In this document: in pieces, positions 7,309 to 15,639 of the stretch
Position numbering within the stretch: the first letter of the stretch is position 1
Layout: every line of letters starts with the position of its first letter
Assembly (NCBI RefSeq): GCF_004214935.1
Contig: NZ_SFCC01000007.1
Span: 248,001 to 312,000 of the forward strand
Direction of reading: 5' to 3'
DNA: 64,000 nucleotides
Source: Amycolatopsis suaedae
Lineage (GTDB): Bacteria; Actinomycetota; Actinomycetes; Mycobacteriales; Pseudonocardiaceae
Program-made: the position numbers and the translations under genes
Notes under the pieces: model-generated
What the model saw: only the letters and a program-made list of their open reading frames with translations
Told to the model about the DNA's origin: nothing
Databases searched by the model: none

Positions 7309-8068
7309 GCTGGCTGGACACGGACACGACCTCGCCGGTCAGGTAGGAGGCGTGGTCGCTGGCGAGGAACACGATGACATTCGCGACCTCCCACGGTTGC
7401 GCCGCCCTGCCCGCGACCGACGTCCGGGCCAGGTCCTCCAGCAGCTCCTCACTGGTGACCTTCGCCAGGAACGGATGGGTGGCCAGACTCGGCGCGACCG
7501 CGTTGACCCGGATGCCGTGCCGCGCGACGTCCACGGCGGCGCAGCGGGTCAGCGCCATCACCCCGGCCTTGGCCGCCGCGTAGTGGGCCTGCTCGGCCTG
7601 CGCCCGCCAGCCCACCACCGACGCGTTGTTGACCACCGCTCCCCCGCCACCCTGCTCGATCATCCGCCGCAGCACGGCGCGGGTGACCCGGAACGTCCCG
7701 GTCAGCGTCACGTCGACGACCCGGGACCACTCCTCGTCCGTCATGTCCACAATGGACCTGCTGCCGCCGAGACCCGCGTTGTTGACCAGCACGTCGATCC
7801 GGCCGAACCGCTCCACCGCACCCTCGACCAAGGCCGTCACGTCGTCCTCGGCGGTCACGTCGCAGGGCACCGCGTGCACCTCGCCGAGTTCCGCGGCCAC
7901 CTCGGCCAGCCGCCGCTCGTGCCGGTCGCTGACGACCACCCGTGCGCCCTCCTCCACGCAGCGCCGGGCCACGGCCGAACCGATACCCGTACCGGCCGCC
8001 GCGGTCACCACGACCACCTTGTCGCGCAACAGATCGCGGCCGGCCGGATACGACGGAAGCGGGATCAC
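7301..8068 (-). CDS. ipdF: IpdF, short-chain dehydrogenase for the 5-hydroxy HIC-CoA step
   Basis: A 255-residue classical SDR. The cofactor loop is VTAAAGTGIGSAVARR (residues about 18-33), NNAG is present, and the YxxxK pair is HYAAAKAGV. It occupies the position of Rv3559c (IpdF) between fadE30 and kstR2. IpdF oxidises the 5-hydroxyl of a HIC-CoA derivative. The GTG at 8068 overlaps the fadE30 TGA as GTGA and gives the sequence VIPLPSYPAGRDLLRDKVVV; the longer open frame upstream is only the shadow of fadE30. The 3' end overlaps kstR2 by 8 bp. Confidence 0.88.
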   Translation of the reverse strand: MIPLPSYPAGRDLLRDKVVVVTAAAGTGIGSAVARRCVEEGARVVVSDRHERRLAEVAAELGEVHAVPCDVTAEDDVTALVEGAVERFGRIDVLVNNAGLGGSRSIVDMTDEEWSRVVDVTLTGTFRVTRAVLRRMIEQGGGGAVVNNASVVGWRAQAEQAHYAAAKAGVMALTRCAAVDVARHGIRVNAVAPSLATHPFLAKVTSEELLEDLARTSVAGRAAQPWEVANVIVFLASDHASYLTGEVVSVSSQHA

Positions 8069-9204
8069 GGGCGGTACCCCCTCGGCAGGCCGAGCACCCG
8101 CTCGGCGATGATGTTGCGCTGGATCTCGTTGGAGCCGCCGTAGATGGTGTCGGCGCGGCTGAACAGGAACAGCCGCTGCCACTCGTCCGCGTCCCCGCCT
8201 GCCGGCAGCGACGACGGCCCGCACACGGCCATGGCCAGCTCACCGAGGTCGCGGTGCCAGTTGGCCCACACCAGCTTCGACACCTCCGCCACGCCCGGCG
8301 CGGTGTCGCCCAGCGTGCGCACGGCGTGTGCCCGCATGACTTCCAGGCCCATCCACGCCCTGGCCAGCCGGTCGGCGATCACCGGGTCGTCGATGCTGCC
8401 GTTGGACCTGGCCAGCTCGGTGAGCGCGGTCAGCTCCCTGCGGAACCCGACCTGCTGCCCGAGCGTGGCGACGCCACGTTCGAACCCGAGCGTGGCCATG
8501 GCCACCGCCCAGCCCTCGCCCGGTTCGCCGACGACGAGATCGGCCGCGGTGCGGGCGCCGTCGAAGAACACCTCGTTGAACTCGCTGGTGCCGGTCAGCT
8601 GCCGGATCGGCCGGACCTCGACACCCGGCTGACGCATCGGCACCAGCAGGTAGGACAGCCCGCGGTGCCGCTTCGAACCCGGCTCGGTGCGGGCCAGCAC
8701 GAAACACCAGTCGGCGACGGTGGCCAGCGACGTCCACACCTTCTGCCCGCGCAGCACCCACTCGTCGCCGTCCAGCGTGGCGGCGGTGGCGACGGCGGCC
8801 AGGTCGGAACCGGCGTCCGGCTCGGAGTAGCCCTGGCACCACAGCTCGTCGACCGCGACGATCCGCGGCAGGAAGCGGCGCCGCTGCGCGTCGGTGCCCA
8901 GCGCGATCAACGTCGGCCCGAGCAGCTCCTGCCCGACGTGACTGACCCGGGCAGGCGCGTTCGCCCTGGCGTACTCCTCGTGGAAGATCACCTGCTGCTC
9001 CAGCGTCAGGCCACGGCCACCGTGCTCGGCAGGCCAGCCGACACACGACCAGCCCGCCGCCGCCAGATGCCGGTCCCACGCCAGGCGCTCCTCGAACGCC
9101 TCGTGCTCCCTGCCGGGCCCGCCCAGGCCACGCAGCCCCGCGAACTCACCGGCCAGGTTGCCAGCCAGCCATTCCCGGATCTCACTGCGAAACTCGGCGT
9201 CCAC
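8065..9204 (-). CDS. fadE30: FadE30, acyl-CoA dehydrogenase for HIP-CoA
   Basis: A 379-residue acyl-CoA dehydrogenase, very close to mycobacterial FadE30: LAGNLAGEFAGLRGLGGPGR near the N-terminus, CQGYSEPDAGSDLA in the FAD region, and TIYGGSNEIQRNIIAERVLG at the C-terminus. It dehydrogenates HIP-CoA, directly after FadD3. The GTG at 9204 is preferred because AGAGGAG precedes it at suitable spacing and the protein then starts like its relatives; the open frame continues 54 bp further to 9258, but that would cover the KstR2 box. It heads the leftward operon fadE30-ipdF-kstR2-fadA6-acetyltransferase and is divergent from fadD3. Confidence 0.92.
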   Translation of the reverse strand: MDAEFRSEIREWLAGNLAGEFAGLRGLGGPGREHEAFEERLAWDRHLAAAGWSCVGWPAEHGGRGLTLEQQVIFHEEYARANAPARVSHVGQELLGPTLIALGTDAQRRRFLPRIVAVDELWCQGYSEPDAGSDLAAVATAATLDGDEWVLRGQKVWTSLATVADWCFVLARTEPGSKRHRGLSYLLVPMRQPGVEVRPIRQLTGTSEFNEVFFDGARTAADLVVGEPGEGWAVAMATLGFERGVATLGQQVGFRRELTALTELARSNGSIDDPVIADRLARAWMGLEVMRAHAVRTLGDTAPGVAEVSKLVWANWHRDLGELAMAVCGPSSLPAGGDADEWQRLFLFSRADTIYGGSNEIQRNIIAERVLGLPRGYRP

Positions 9205-9245
9205 CCCGGCTCCTCTGGTCAACGGCAGCGCTGATGCGTAGAGTA

Positions 9246-9267
9246 CCCTACCAAGCACTTGCTAGGG
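9246..9267. promoter_or_regulatory. KstR2 operator between fadE30 and fadD3
   Basis: A near-perfect palindrome with arms CCCTA and TAGGG. Its core ACCAAGCACTTGCT (9250-9263) matches the KstR2 consensus AnCAAGnnCTTGnT at every fixed base. It sits in the 70-bp divergent gap between fadE30 and fadD3, so one site can repress both operons, as described for mycobacteria. Confidence 0.9.
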
Positions 9268-9274
9268 AGCTGTC

Positions 9275-10780
9275 GTGGAAACGATTCCCGCCGCACTCGC
9301 CGACGCGGCGCAGCGGTTCGCCGGCACCGAGGCCGTCGTGGACGGGCCCGTCCGGCTGACCTACGCCGAGCTGGCGGCCCGGGTACGGACGTGCGCGCGG
9401 TTCTACGCCGCCGCCGGCGTCCGGCCGGGCGACCGGATCGTGCTGTGCTCGCCGAACACCCACCACTGGATCGTCGCCGCGCTCGCGGTGTCCTGGGCCG
9501 GTGCCACGCTGGTGCCGGTCAGCACCCGGTTCACCGGCCCGGAGATGCTCGACATCGTCGAACGCACCCGGCCCGCCGTGCTCGTCGTCGCCGGCCCCTT
9601 CCTCGGCGTCGACCGGCTGGCCGCGCTGCGCGAGGCAGGCGCCACGGACCTGCCGCCCGTGCTGCGCATCCCGGTGGAGGGCGAGCCGGAGCCGGAGCCG
9701 GGCGTCACCGAATGGGCCGACCTGGCCGGTAGCGAAGCCGAGGCCACCGTGGGACCGGAGGACGTCGCCGACATCCTGTTCACCTCGGGCACCACCGGCC
9801 GCAGCAAGGGCGCGATGAGCAGCCACGCCGCGACGCTCGGCGTGGCCCGCGCCTGGGCCGAACTGGGCGGGCTCGCCCACGGTGACCGCTACCTGGTGGT
9901 CAACCCGTTCTTCCACAGCTTCGGCTACAAGGCAGGCATCCTGGCCGCGCTGACCGCAGGCGTCACACTGATCCCGCAGCTCACCTTCGACCCGGCGGCC
10001 ACACTGCGCCTGATCGAACGGGAACGCGTGACCGTGCTGCCCGGCGCGCCGACGATCTACCAGGTACTGCTCGATCACCCGGACCGGCCGGGCACGGACC
10101 TGTCCAGCCTGCGGCTGGCCGTCACCGGTGCGGCGACCGTGCCGGTGACGCTGGTCGAGCGCATGCGCTCGGAGCTGGGCTTCGACACCGTGCTGACCGC
10201 CTACGGGCTCACCGAGGCCGTCGTGGCCACCATGTGCCGTCCCGGCGATCCGCCGGAGACCGTGGCCACCACGTCCGGCCGTGCCGCGGCCGGGTTCGAG
10301 GTGCGGGTCGCGGCCGACGGCGAGATCCTGCTGCGCGGGCCCAATCTGATGCTGGGCTACCTCGACGACCCGGCGGCGACCGCCGAGGCGATCGACGCGG
10401 GCGGCTGGCTGCACACCGGCGACGCGGGCAGGCTCGACGAGCACGGCAACCTGACGATCACCGACCGCATCAAGGACATGTACGTCAGCGGCGGGTTCAA
10501 CGTCTACCCGGCCGAGGTCGAGCAGGCCCTCGCCCGCCTCGACGGAGTCGTGGAGTCCGCGGTCGTCGGCGTCCCGGATGAGCGGCTCGGCGAGATCGGC
10601 CGGGTATATGTCGTTATACGCGACGGTGTCACGGTGTCCACTTCGGACGTGATCGGGCACTGCAAACGCTTGCTGGCCAACTACAAGGTGCCGCGGCAGG
10701 TCGAGTTCGTCGACAGTCTGCCGCGCAACGCGTCGGGCAAGGTGCTCAAACGCGAGCTGCGGAAAGGGGACGGCGGATGA
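9275..10780 (+). CDS. fadD3: FadD3, HIP:CoA ligase
   Basis: A 501-residue ANL-superfamily acyl-CoA synthetase. The phosphate loop is FTSGTTGRSKGA (about residues 169-180), the A5 region is TAYGLTEA, the A7 motif is HTGDAG, and the catalytic lysine is K489 in ASGKVLKREL. Mycobacterial FadD3 is of the same length and occupies the same place, divergent from fadE30. It activates HIP, the propionate-bearing two-ring remnant of the steroid nucleus, to HIP-CoA, which is also the effector of KstR2. The GTG start at 9275 follows GGGAG (9265-9269), which overlaps the operator. It overlaps the next gene by 4 bp. Confidence 0.92.
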   Translation: METIPAALADAAQRFAGTEAVVDGPVRLTYAELAARVRTCARFYAAAGVRPGDRIVLCSPNTHHWIVAALAVSWAGATLVPVSTRFTGPEMLDIVERTRPAVLVVAGPFLGVDRLAALREAGATDLPPVLRIPVEGEPEPEPGVTEWADLAGSEAEATVGPEDVADILFTSGTTGRSKGAMSSHAATLGVARAWAELGGLAHGDRYLVVNPFFHSFGYKAGILAALTAGVTLIPQLTFDPAATLRLIERERVTVLPGAPTIYQVLLDHPDRPGTDLSSLRLAVTGAATVPVTLVERMRSELGFDTVLTAYGLTEAVVATMCRPGDPPETVATTSGRAAAGFEVRVAADGEILLRGPNLMLGYLDDPAATAEAIDAGGWLHTGDAGRLDEHGNLTITDRIKDMYVSGGFNVYPAEVEQALARLDGVVESAVVGVPDERLGEIGRVYVVIRDGVTVSTSDVIGHCKRLLANYKVPRQVEFVDSLPRNASGKVLKRELRKGDGG

Positions 10781-11616
10781 CGGTGCGCTACGAACGGCGG
10801 GGACCGGTGGCGCTGGTGACCATGGACCGGCCCGAGTACCGCAACGCGCAGAACTCCGCGATGACCTACGCGCTGGACGACGCGTTCACCGGCGCGGTCG
10901 ACGACCCCGGCGTCAAGGTGATCGTGCTGGCCGGAGCAGGCGACCATTTCAGCGCCGGGCACGACATCGGCTCGCCGGGACGCGACGTCGACACCTCGTT
11001 CGACCGCAGGGCGGTGATGTGGTGGGACCACGCCGACCGCGACGGCGGCGACCGCCGGTTCGCCCGCGAGTCCGAGGTGTACCTGGGGATGTGCCGACGC
11101 TGGCGGGAGATTCCCAAGCCGGTGATCGCCAGCGTGCAGGGGGCCTGCGTGGCAGGCGGGCTGATGCTGGCCTGGACGTGTGACCTGATCGTCGCGGCCG
11201 ACGACGCGTTCTTCGCCGATCCGGTGGTACGCATGGGGATTCCGGGCGTCGAGTACTTCGCCCACCCGTGGATGCTCGGCCCCCGCGCCGCCAAGGAGGT
11301 GCTGTTCACCGGCAAGCGGTTCTCCGCCGAGCAGGCGCTGGCGTGGGGCATGGTGAACCGCGTGGTGCCGCGGGCCGAGCTGGAAACCGCCACCCTGGAG
11401 CTGGCCGGGACGATCGCCGAGATGCCCTCGTTCGGGCTGGCGCTGGCGAAGAAGGCGGTCAATCAGGCCGAGGACCTGATGGGCATGCGGTCCGGAATGG
11501 ACTCCGTGTTCGGCCTGCACCACTTCGCCCACGCGCACAACTCCGAGGTCTCCGGCGGCGATTCGCTGGGCGGGCAGGACGCCCGCAGCATGCGTGACGC
11601 CGGCAGGAGGGGCTGA
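10777..11616 (+). CDS. Enoyl-CoA hydratase/isomerase (crotonase) within the fadD3 operon
   Basis: A 279-residue crotonase with the N-terminal MDRPEYRNAQNSAM, oxyanion segment FSAGHDIG and second loop GACVAGGLMLAWTCD. A family Glu/Asp pair is not obvious: the region IPGVEYFAHPW carries a Glu. The C-terminal extension is rich in His and Ala. It is coupled to fadD3 by ATGA overlap and to fadE31 by a 1-bp TGATG overlap. M. tuberculosis has no gene at this point between fadD3 and fadE31, so this is a lineage-specific addition; a hydration step after FadE30 or FadE31-33 is a reasonable guess. Confidence 0.82.
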   Translation: MTVRYERRGPVALVTMDRPEYRNAQNSAMTYALDDAFTGAVDDPGVKVIVLAGAGDHFSAGHDIGSPGRDVDTSFDRRAVMWWDHADRDGGDRRFARESEVYLGMCRRWREIPKPVIASVQGACVAGGLMLAWTCDLIVAADDAFFADPVVRMGIPGVEYFAHPWMLGPRAAKEVLFTGKRFSAEQALAWGMVNRVVPRAELETATLELAGTIAEMPSFGLALAKKAVNQAEDLMGMRSGMDSVFGLHHFAHAHNSEVSGGDSLGGQDARSMRDAGRRG

Positions 11617-12740
11617 TGGACCTCGACCTGGACGCCGCGACGCTGGCGTTCCGCGACGAGGTGCGGGAGTGGCTGGCCACGCACGTGCCCACGCGGCCGC
11701 TGCCGTCGTTCGACACCGCCGAGGGCTTCGCCGCGCACCGCGAGTGGGAGTCGACGCTGGCGTCGGCCCGGCTGTCGGCCGTGACCTGGCCGGAGGTCTA
11801 CGGCGGGCGGGACGCGTCGCTGGTGGCGTGGCTGGTGTTCGAGGAGGAGTACTACGCCGCGCGCGCACCGGGACGGGTCAACCAGAACGGCATCGCCATG
11901 CTCGGCCCGACACTGTTCGCGCACGGCACCGGCGAGCAACGCGAGCGAATCCTGCCGCCGATGACCGCCGGTGCGCAGATCTGGGCACAGGCCTGGTCCG
12001 AGCCCGACGCGGGCAGCGACATCGCCGCCCTGCGCAGCCGCGCCCGCCGCGTCGACGGCGGCTGGTCGGTGTCCGGGCAGAAGACCTGGAGTTCCCGCGC
12101 CGCGTTCGCCGACCGCGCGTTCGGCCTGTTCCGCACCGATCCGGAGGCCCGGCGGCACCGCGGCCTGTCCTACCTGATGGTCGACCTGCGCGCACCCGGC
12201 GTCACCGTGCGGCCCATCCCCCAGCTCGACGGCGAGACCGGGTTCGCCGAGATCTTCTTCGACGAGGTGTTCGTACCCGACGCCGACGTCATCGGCGAGC
12301 CGGGCGACGGCTGGCGGGTGGCGATGACCACGGCCAACAACGAGCGCGGCATGTCGCTGCGCAGCCCCGGGAGGTTCCTGGCGACCGCGAGGCGGCTGAC
12401 CGAGCTGTGGCGGTCGAGTCCCCGCCGGGACGACACGGCGCTGGCGCAGCGGGTCGCCGACGCCTGGATCGGCGCGCGGGCCTACCAGCTGCACACCTAC
12501 GCCACAGCCAGCAGGCTGGCGGCCGGTGGGACGCTGGGCCCGGAGTCCAGCGTCGGCAAGCTGCACTGGTCACGGCTGGACCTGCAGATGCACGAGACGG
12601 CGCTGGATCTGCTGGGCCCCGAGCCGTCGGCGGAGTGGACCGACGGCTGGCTGTTCGCGCTCGCCGGCCCCATCTACGGCGGCACCGACCAGATCCAGCG
12701 CAACACGGTCGCCGAACGGCTGCTGGGGCTGCCACGATGA
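11616..12740 (+). CDS. fadE31: FadE31, acyl-CoA dehydrogenase alpha-type subunit
   Basis: A 374-residue acyl-CoA dehydrogenase. WSEPDAGSDIAALRSRA covers the flavin site, the middle domain has GQKTWSSRAAFADRA, and the C-terminus has IYGGTDQIQRNTVAERLLG. Steroid acyl-CoA dehydrogenases of actinobacteria often work as alpha2beta2 heterotetramers of a full-length FadE with a shorter partner; fadE32 and fadE33 immediately downstream are such short partners. AGGAGG (11605-11610) precedes the ATG well. The exact HIP-derived substrate is not known from sequence. Confidence 0.88.
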   Translation: MDLDLDAATLAFRDEVREWLATHVPTRPLPSFDTAEGFAAHREWESTLASARLSAVTWPEVYGGRDASLVAWLVFEEEYYAARAPGRVNQNGIAMLGPTLFAHGTGEQRERILPPMTAGAQIWAQAWSEPDAGSDIAALRSRARRVDGGWSVSGQKTWSSRAAFADRAFGLFRTDPEARRHRGLSYLMVDLRAPGVTVRPIPQLDGETGFAEIFFDEVFVPDADVIGEPGDGWRVAMTTANNERGMSLRSPGRFLATARRLTELWRSSPRRDDTALAQRVADAWIGARAYQLHTYATASRLAAGGTLGPESSVGKLHWSRLDLQMHETALDLLGPEPSAEWTDGWLFALAGPIYGGTDQIQRNTVAERLLGLPR

Positions 12741-13570
12741 GGTTCCTGCCGGAAGCAGAGCACGAGGCGTTCGCCGCCAGCCTGGACGCCTATCTATCCG
12801 ATGTGGACGGTGAAGTGTGGCCTGGGCTGGTGAAACTGGGCCTGGTCGAGCTGGACGACGATCCGGTGGCGCTGGTCATGGCGTTCGAGCGGCTGGGTTT
12901 CCACGCGGTGCCGGGGCCGCTGGTGGACTCCGCCGCCGTGGCGCCCGCGTTGCGGCCGGGGGTCGCGCTGACCTCGGTCGCCGTGCCGTCGCTGGTCCCC
13001 TACGCGCTGGACGCCGACGTCGCCGAGGTGCGGCTGCTGGTGAGCCCGGACGGGCTGCGGACGTTCACCCCGGGCCGCCGCCTGCCGTCGGTGGATCCGT
13101 CGCGGTCACTGTTCGAGGTGATCCCGGGTGAGCCGGTGGCCGGGGAGCCGGACGTGCCGCGGGCGGTCGAGCTGGGGACGCTGGCCACGGCCGCGCAGCT
13201 GCTCGGGGCCGGGCAGTGGTTGCTGGAGACGTCGGTGTCCTATGCGCGGCAACGTGAGCAGTACGGCAGGCCGATCGGGCAGAACCAGGCGGTCAAGCAT
13301 CTGCTCGCCGACGTGGCGACCGCGGTGGAGCTGGCCCGGCCGCTGCTGTGGGCCGCGGCGCTGACACTGGCGCCCCGCGACGTGTCGGCGGCGAAGGTGG
13401 CCTGCGCGGACGCGGCCTACCTCGCGGCGAGGACGGGGCTGCAGGTACACGGCGCCATCGGCTACACGGCCGAGCACCCGCTGGGGTCGCGGCTGACGAA
13501 GGTCCGGGCGCTGCTGACGTCCTGGGGCGATCAGGCGTTCCACCGGGCGCGGGTGCTGGAGACGTTGTGA
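12737..13570 (+). CDS. fadE32: FadE32, short acyl-CoA dehydrogenase subunit
   Basis: A 277-residue acyl-CoA dehydrogenase-like protein, about 100 residues shorter than a normal FadE. It keeps the C-terminal helical domain (ARQREQYGRPIGQNQAVKHL and GLQVHGAIGYTAEHPLG) but has a reduced N-terminal and middle domain. This matches the degenerate beta subunit of steroid FadE heterotetramers, which shares one FAD site with its partner. It starts with ATGA overlapping fadE31 and ends with GTGA overlapping fadE33. Order fadE31-32-33 is as in M. tuberculosis Rv3562-Rv3564. Confidence 0.87.
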   Translation: MRFLPEAEHEAFAASLDAYLSDVDGEVWPGLVKLGLVELDDDPVALVMAFERLGFHAVPGPLVDSAAVAPALRPGVALTSVAVPSLVPYALDADVAEVRLLVSPDGLRTFTPGRRLPSVDPSRSLFEVIPGEPVAGEPDVPRAVELGTLATAAQLLGAGQWLLETSVSYARQREQYGRPIGQNQAVKHLLADVATAVELARPLLWAAALTLAPRDVSAAKVACADAAYLAARTGLQVHGAIGYTAEHPLGSRLTKVRALLTSWGDQAFHRARVLETL

Positions 13571-14493
13571 GCGAGCTGGACGACCTGCGTGACACGGTGC
13601 GGGCCGTGCTGGCCAAGCACGACCAGCCGTGGGGACCGCTGTGTGAGCAGGTCGGTGTGGCCGGGCTGGGCGTGCCGGAGGAGTACGGCGGCGCGGGCGC
13701 CGGCCTGGCAGCCTGGCAGGTCGTCGCCGAGGAGACGGGCCGGGTGCTGTCGCCGGTGCCGTTCCTGGGCTCGGCGGTGCTGGCGGTCACGGCGGCGTCG
13801 GCCTGCGGCGCCGGTGAGGTGCTGTCGCAGTTGGCCGAGGGTACCGTCGGCTGTCTGGCGCAGGGTGGACTGCGGGCGTCGGGGTCCACTGTGGACGGTA
13901 CGGCCACCCTGGTGCTGGACGGGGACACGGCCGAGATCGTGCTGGCCGCCGCCCGCGACGAGCACGGGGTGGGCCTGTACGAGGTCGACCCCGGCGTCCA
14001 GCGGCAGCACACGCCGGCCCTGGACGAGACCCGCGGCCTGGCGACGATCGAGTTCGCCGCGGCACCCGCCCGGCGGCTCGGCGACTTCGCCGCGGACACG
14101 GTACGCGACACCGCGTGCGCGGTGCTGGCCGCCGAACAGGCCGGATCCGCGGCCCGGGCGCTGGAGATCACCGTCGAGTACACCAAGCAGCGCACGCAGT
14201 TCGGCAGGCCGATCGGGTCGTTCCAGGCGCTGGCGCACCGGATGGCCGACCTGTACGTCCTGGTGGAGACCGCGCGCTCGATGGCTTACGCGGCAACCGA
14301 ACCGGCGCTCGCGGCCGCCGCGAAGGCGTACTGCTCCGAGGCGTTCGCCACGGTCGCGGCGGAGATGATCCAGCTGCACGGCGGGATCGCCATCACCTGG
14401 GACCACGTGGCGCACCGCTACCTCAAGCGTGCCTACGTGGGGCTGGAACTGTTCGGGCCGCCGCGCGAACACCTGCGGCGGCTGCTCGGCTAG
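13567..14493 (+). CDS. fadE33: FadE33, short acyl-CoA dehydrogenase subunit
   Basis: A 308-residue acyl-CoA dehydrogenase-like subunit starting at the GTG that overlaps the fadE32 stop. Visible segments are GVPEEYGGAGAGLAAWQVVA in the N-terminal domain, KQRTQFGRPIGSFQALAHRM at the interface helix, and IQLHGGIAITWDHVAHRYLK near the C-terminus. It is shorter than a complete FadE, consistent with a role as partner of FadE31 or FadE32 in a mixed complex. The order and coupling support its place in the HIP pathway. It is the last clearly steroid-related gene of this operon. Confidence 0.87.
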   Translation: MSELDDLRDTVRAVLAKHDQPWGPLCEQVGVAGLGVPEEYGGAGAGLAAWQVVAEETGRVLSPVPFLGSAVLAVTAASACGAGEVLSQLAEGTVGCLAQGGLRASGSTVDGTATLVLDGDTAEIVLAAARDEHGVGLYEVDPGVQRQHTPALDETRGLATIEFAAAPARRLGDFAADTVRDTACAVLAAEQAGSAARALEITVEYTKQRTQFGRPIGSFQALAHRMADLYVLVETARSMAYAATEPALAAAAKAYCSEAFATVAAEMIQLHGGIAITWDHVAHRYLKRAYVGLELFGPPREHLRRLLG

Positions 14494-14502
14494 CGTGGTG
14501 AT

Positions 14503-15363
14503 GTGGAAGATCCAGAACAGCTGCTGGCGGACATCCTCGACTGGGCCAAGACCGACGACCGGATCGTGGCCGTCGTGCAGACGGGCTCTCGGGCCCGCCG
14601 GGACGGCCGGGTCGACGCCTACTCCGACCTCGACATCGAGCTGATCGGGCCGGGCTGGCGCGAACTGGCGGCCGACCGGGAGTGGAGTGACCGGTTCGGC
14701 ACCGAACTGGTGTCGGTGTCCACCGACCCGGAGCCCGAGCCCGAGGACGACGACTGGGCGTCGCGCCTGGTCGTCTACGCCGGCGGGCGCAAGGTGGACT
14801 TCACCCTGGCCGGGCCCGAACGCCTGAGCAGGCTGGCGGAGGGACTGGACGACCTCTACCAGCGCGGCTACGTCGTCCACCTGGACAAGGCCGGTGTCAC
14901 GGCCGGGCTCGCGGCGCCCACCGGGGCGGCTCCGGTCCCGGCGCGGCCGACCCGCGAGGAGTTCGACGAGGCGCTGGACGAGTTCTGGTTCGAGGCCACG
15001 CAGATTCCGGTGTACCTGGCCCGCGGCGACCTGTGGGTGGTGAAGTTCCGGGACAACACCATGAAGGAGTTCCTGCTGCGGATGCTCCAGTGGTACGCCG
15101 CCACCGGCCCGTCGGGGCCGCCGGACGTCTGGCACATCGGCCACCACATGGACGAGTGGCTGCCGACGGAACTGTACGACCGGGTGCGGGCGTCGTTCGG
15201 GCACTTCGACGCGGCCGACAGCCTGCGCGCACTGCGGGTGACGACGGCGCTGTTCCGGGACGTCTCGGCCGAGGTCGCGGCCCGCTGCGGCTTCCCACCC
15301 CGCGCCGACCTGCCGGACAAGGTGGCCGCCCACATCGACGCCCTGGCCCGCTCCTTGCCGTGA
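14503..15363 (+). CDS. AadE-like nucleotidyltransferase (aminoglycoside 6-adenylyltransferase family)
   Basis: A 286-residue protein with the polymerase-beta-type nucleotidyltransferase signature GSRARRDGRVDAYSDLDIEL (residues 28-47). The two aspartates of SDLDIE are the metal ligands, and a further acidic strand is KVDFTLAG. The remainder (REEFDEALDEFWFEATQIPV and MLQWYA) fits the streptomycin/aminoglycoside 6-adenylyltransferase family. Whether it confers resistance cannot be said; environmental actinomycetes carry many such relatives. The GTG start lies 9 bp after fadE33, so it may be co-transcribed, with no functional link visible. Confidence 0.83.
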   Translation: MEDPEQLLADILDWAKTDDRIVAVVQTGSRARRDGRVDAYSDLDIELIGPGWRELAADREWSDRFGTELVSVSTDPEPEPEDDDWASRLVVYAGGRKVDFTLAGPERLSRLAEGLDDLYQRGYVVHLDKAGVTAGLAAPTGAAPVPARPTREEFDEALDEFWFEATQIPVYLARGDLWVVKFRDNTMKEFLLRMLQWYAATGPSGPPDVWHIGHHMDEWLPTELYDRVRASFGHFDAADSLRALRVTTALFRDVSAEVAARCGFPPRADLPDKVAAHIDALARSLP

Positions 15364-15427
15364 AGGGGCCTCACGGCGTCTCATGCCCGGGCCCTGGTGA
15401 AGTCCGGGCGATCGGGCGTCCGGCGGT

Positions 15428-15480
15428 GCTACCAAAGGCACTTTGGTTGCGCGTTGCGCAACCAAAGTGCCGTTCGTAGC
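15428..15480. terminator. Very stable 53-nt hairpin after the fadD3-aadE operon
   Basis: Arms GGCACTTTGGTTGCGC (15437-15452) and GCGCAACCAAAGTGCC (15456-15471) are perfectly complementary over 16 bp with a 3-base loop. GCTAC and GTAGC extend the stem after a small internal loop. No U-run follows. It lies between two + strand operons, so it may stop transcription, but it may equally be a mobile palindromic repeat. Confidence 0.7.
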
Positions 15481-15612
15481 AGTGACGTTGACCCGATGTG
15501 GTCTCGTTCGGGGTGGCCGGTGGGGCTGCCGGGCGTGCTGGGTCCGCTGAGGCTGCCGCGCGGCGACACCTCCTGACTTCTGTCTTCCAGCCCACCCGCC
15601 AGGCAGCCGACT

Positions 15613-15639
15613 ATGCCGTGAAAGCCCCCTTCACGGCAT
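15613..15639. terminator. Hairpin ATGCCGTGAA/TTCACGGCAT
   Basis: Ten perfect base pairs around a 7-base loop, about 70 bp before the MFS gene. It resembles the GTGAAGG/CCTTCAC hairpins seen elsewhere in the intergenic repeats. The rest of 15364-15706 holds no gene or other clear signal. Confidence 0.55.
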
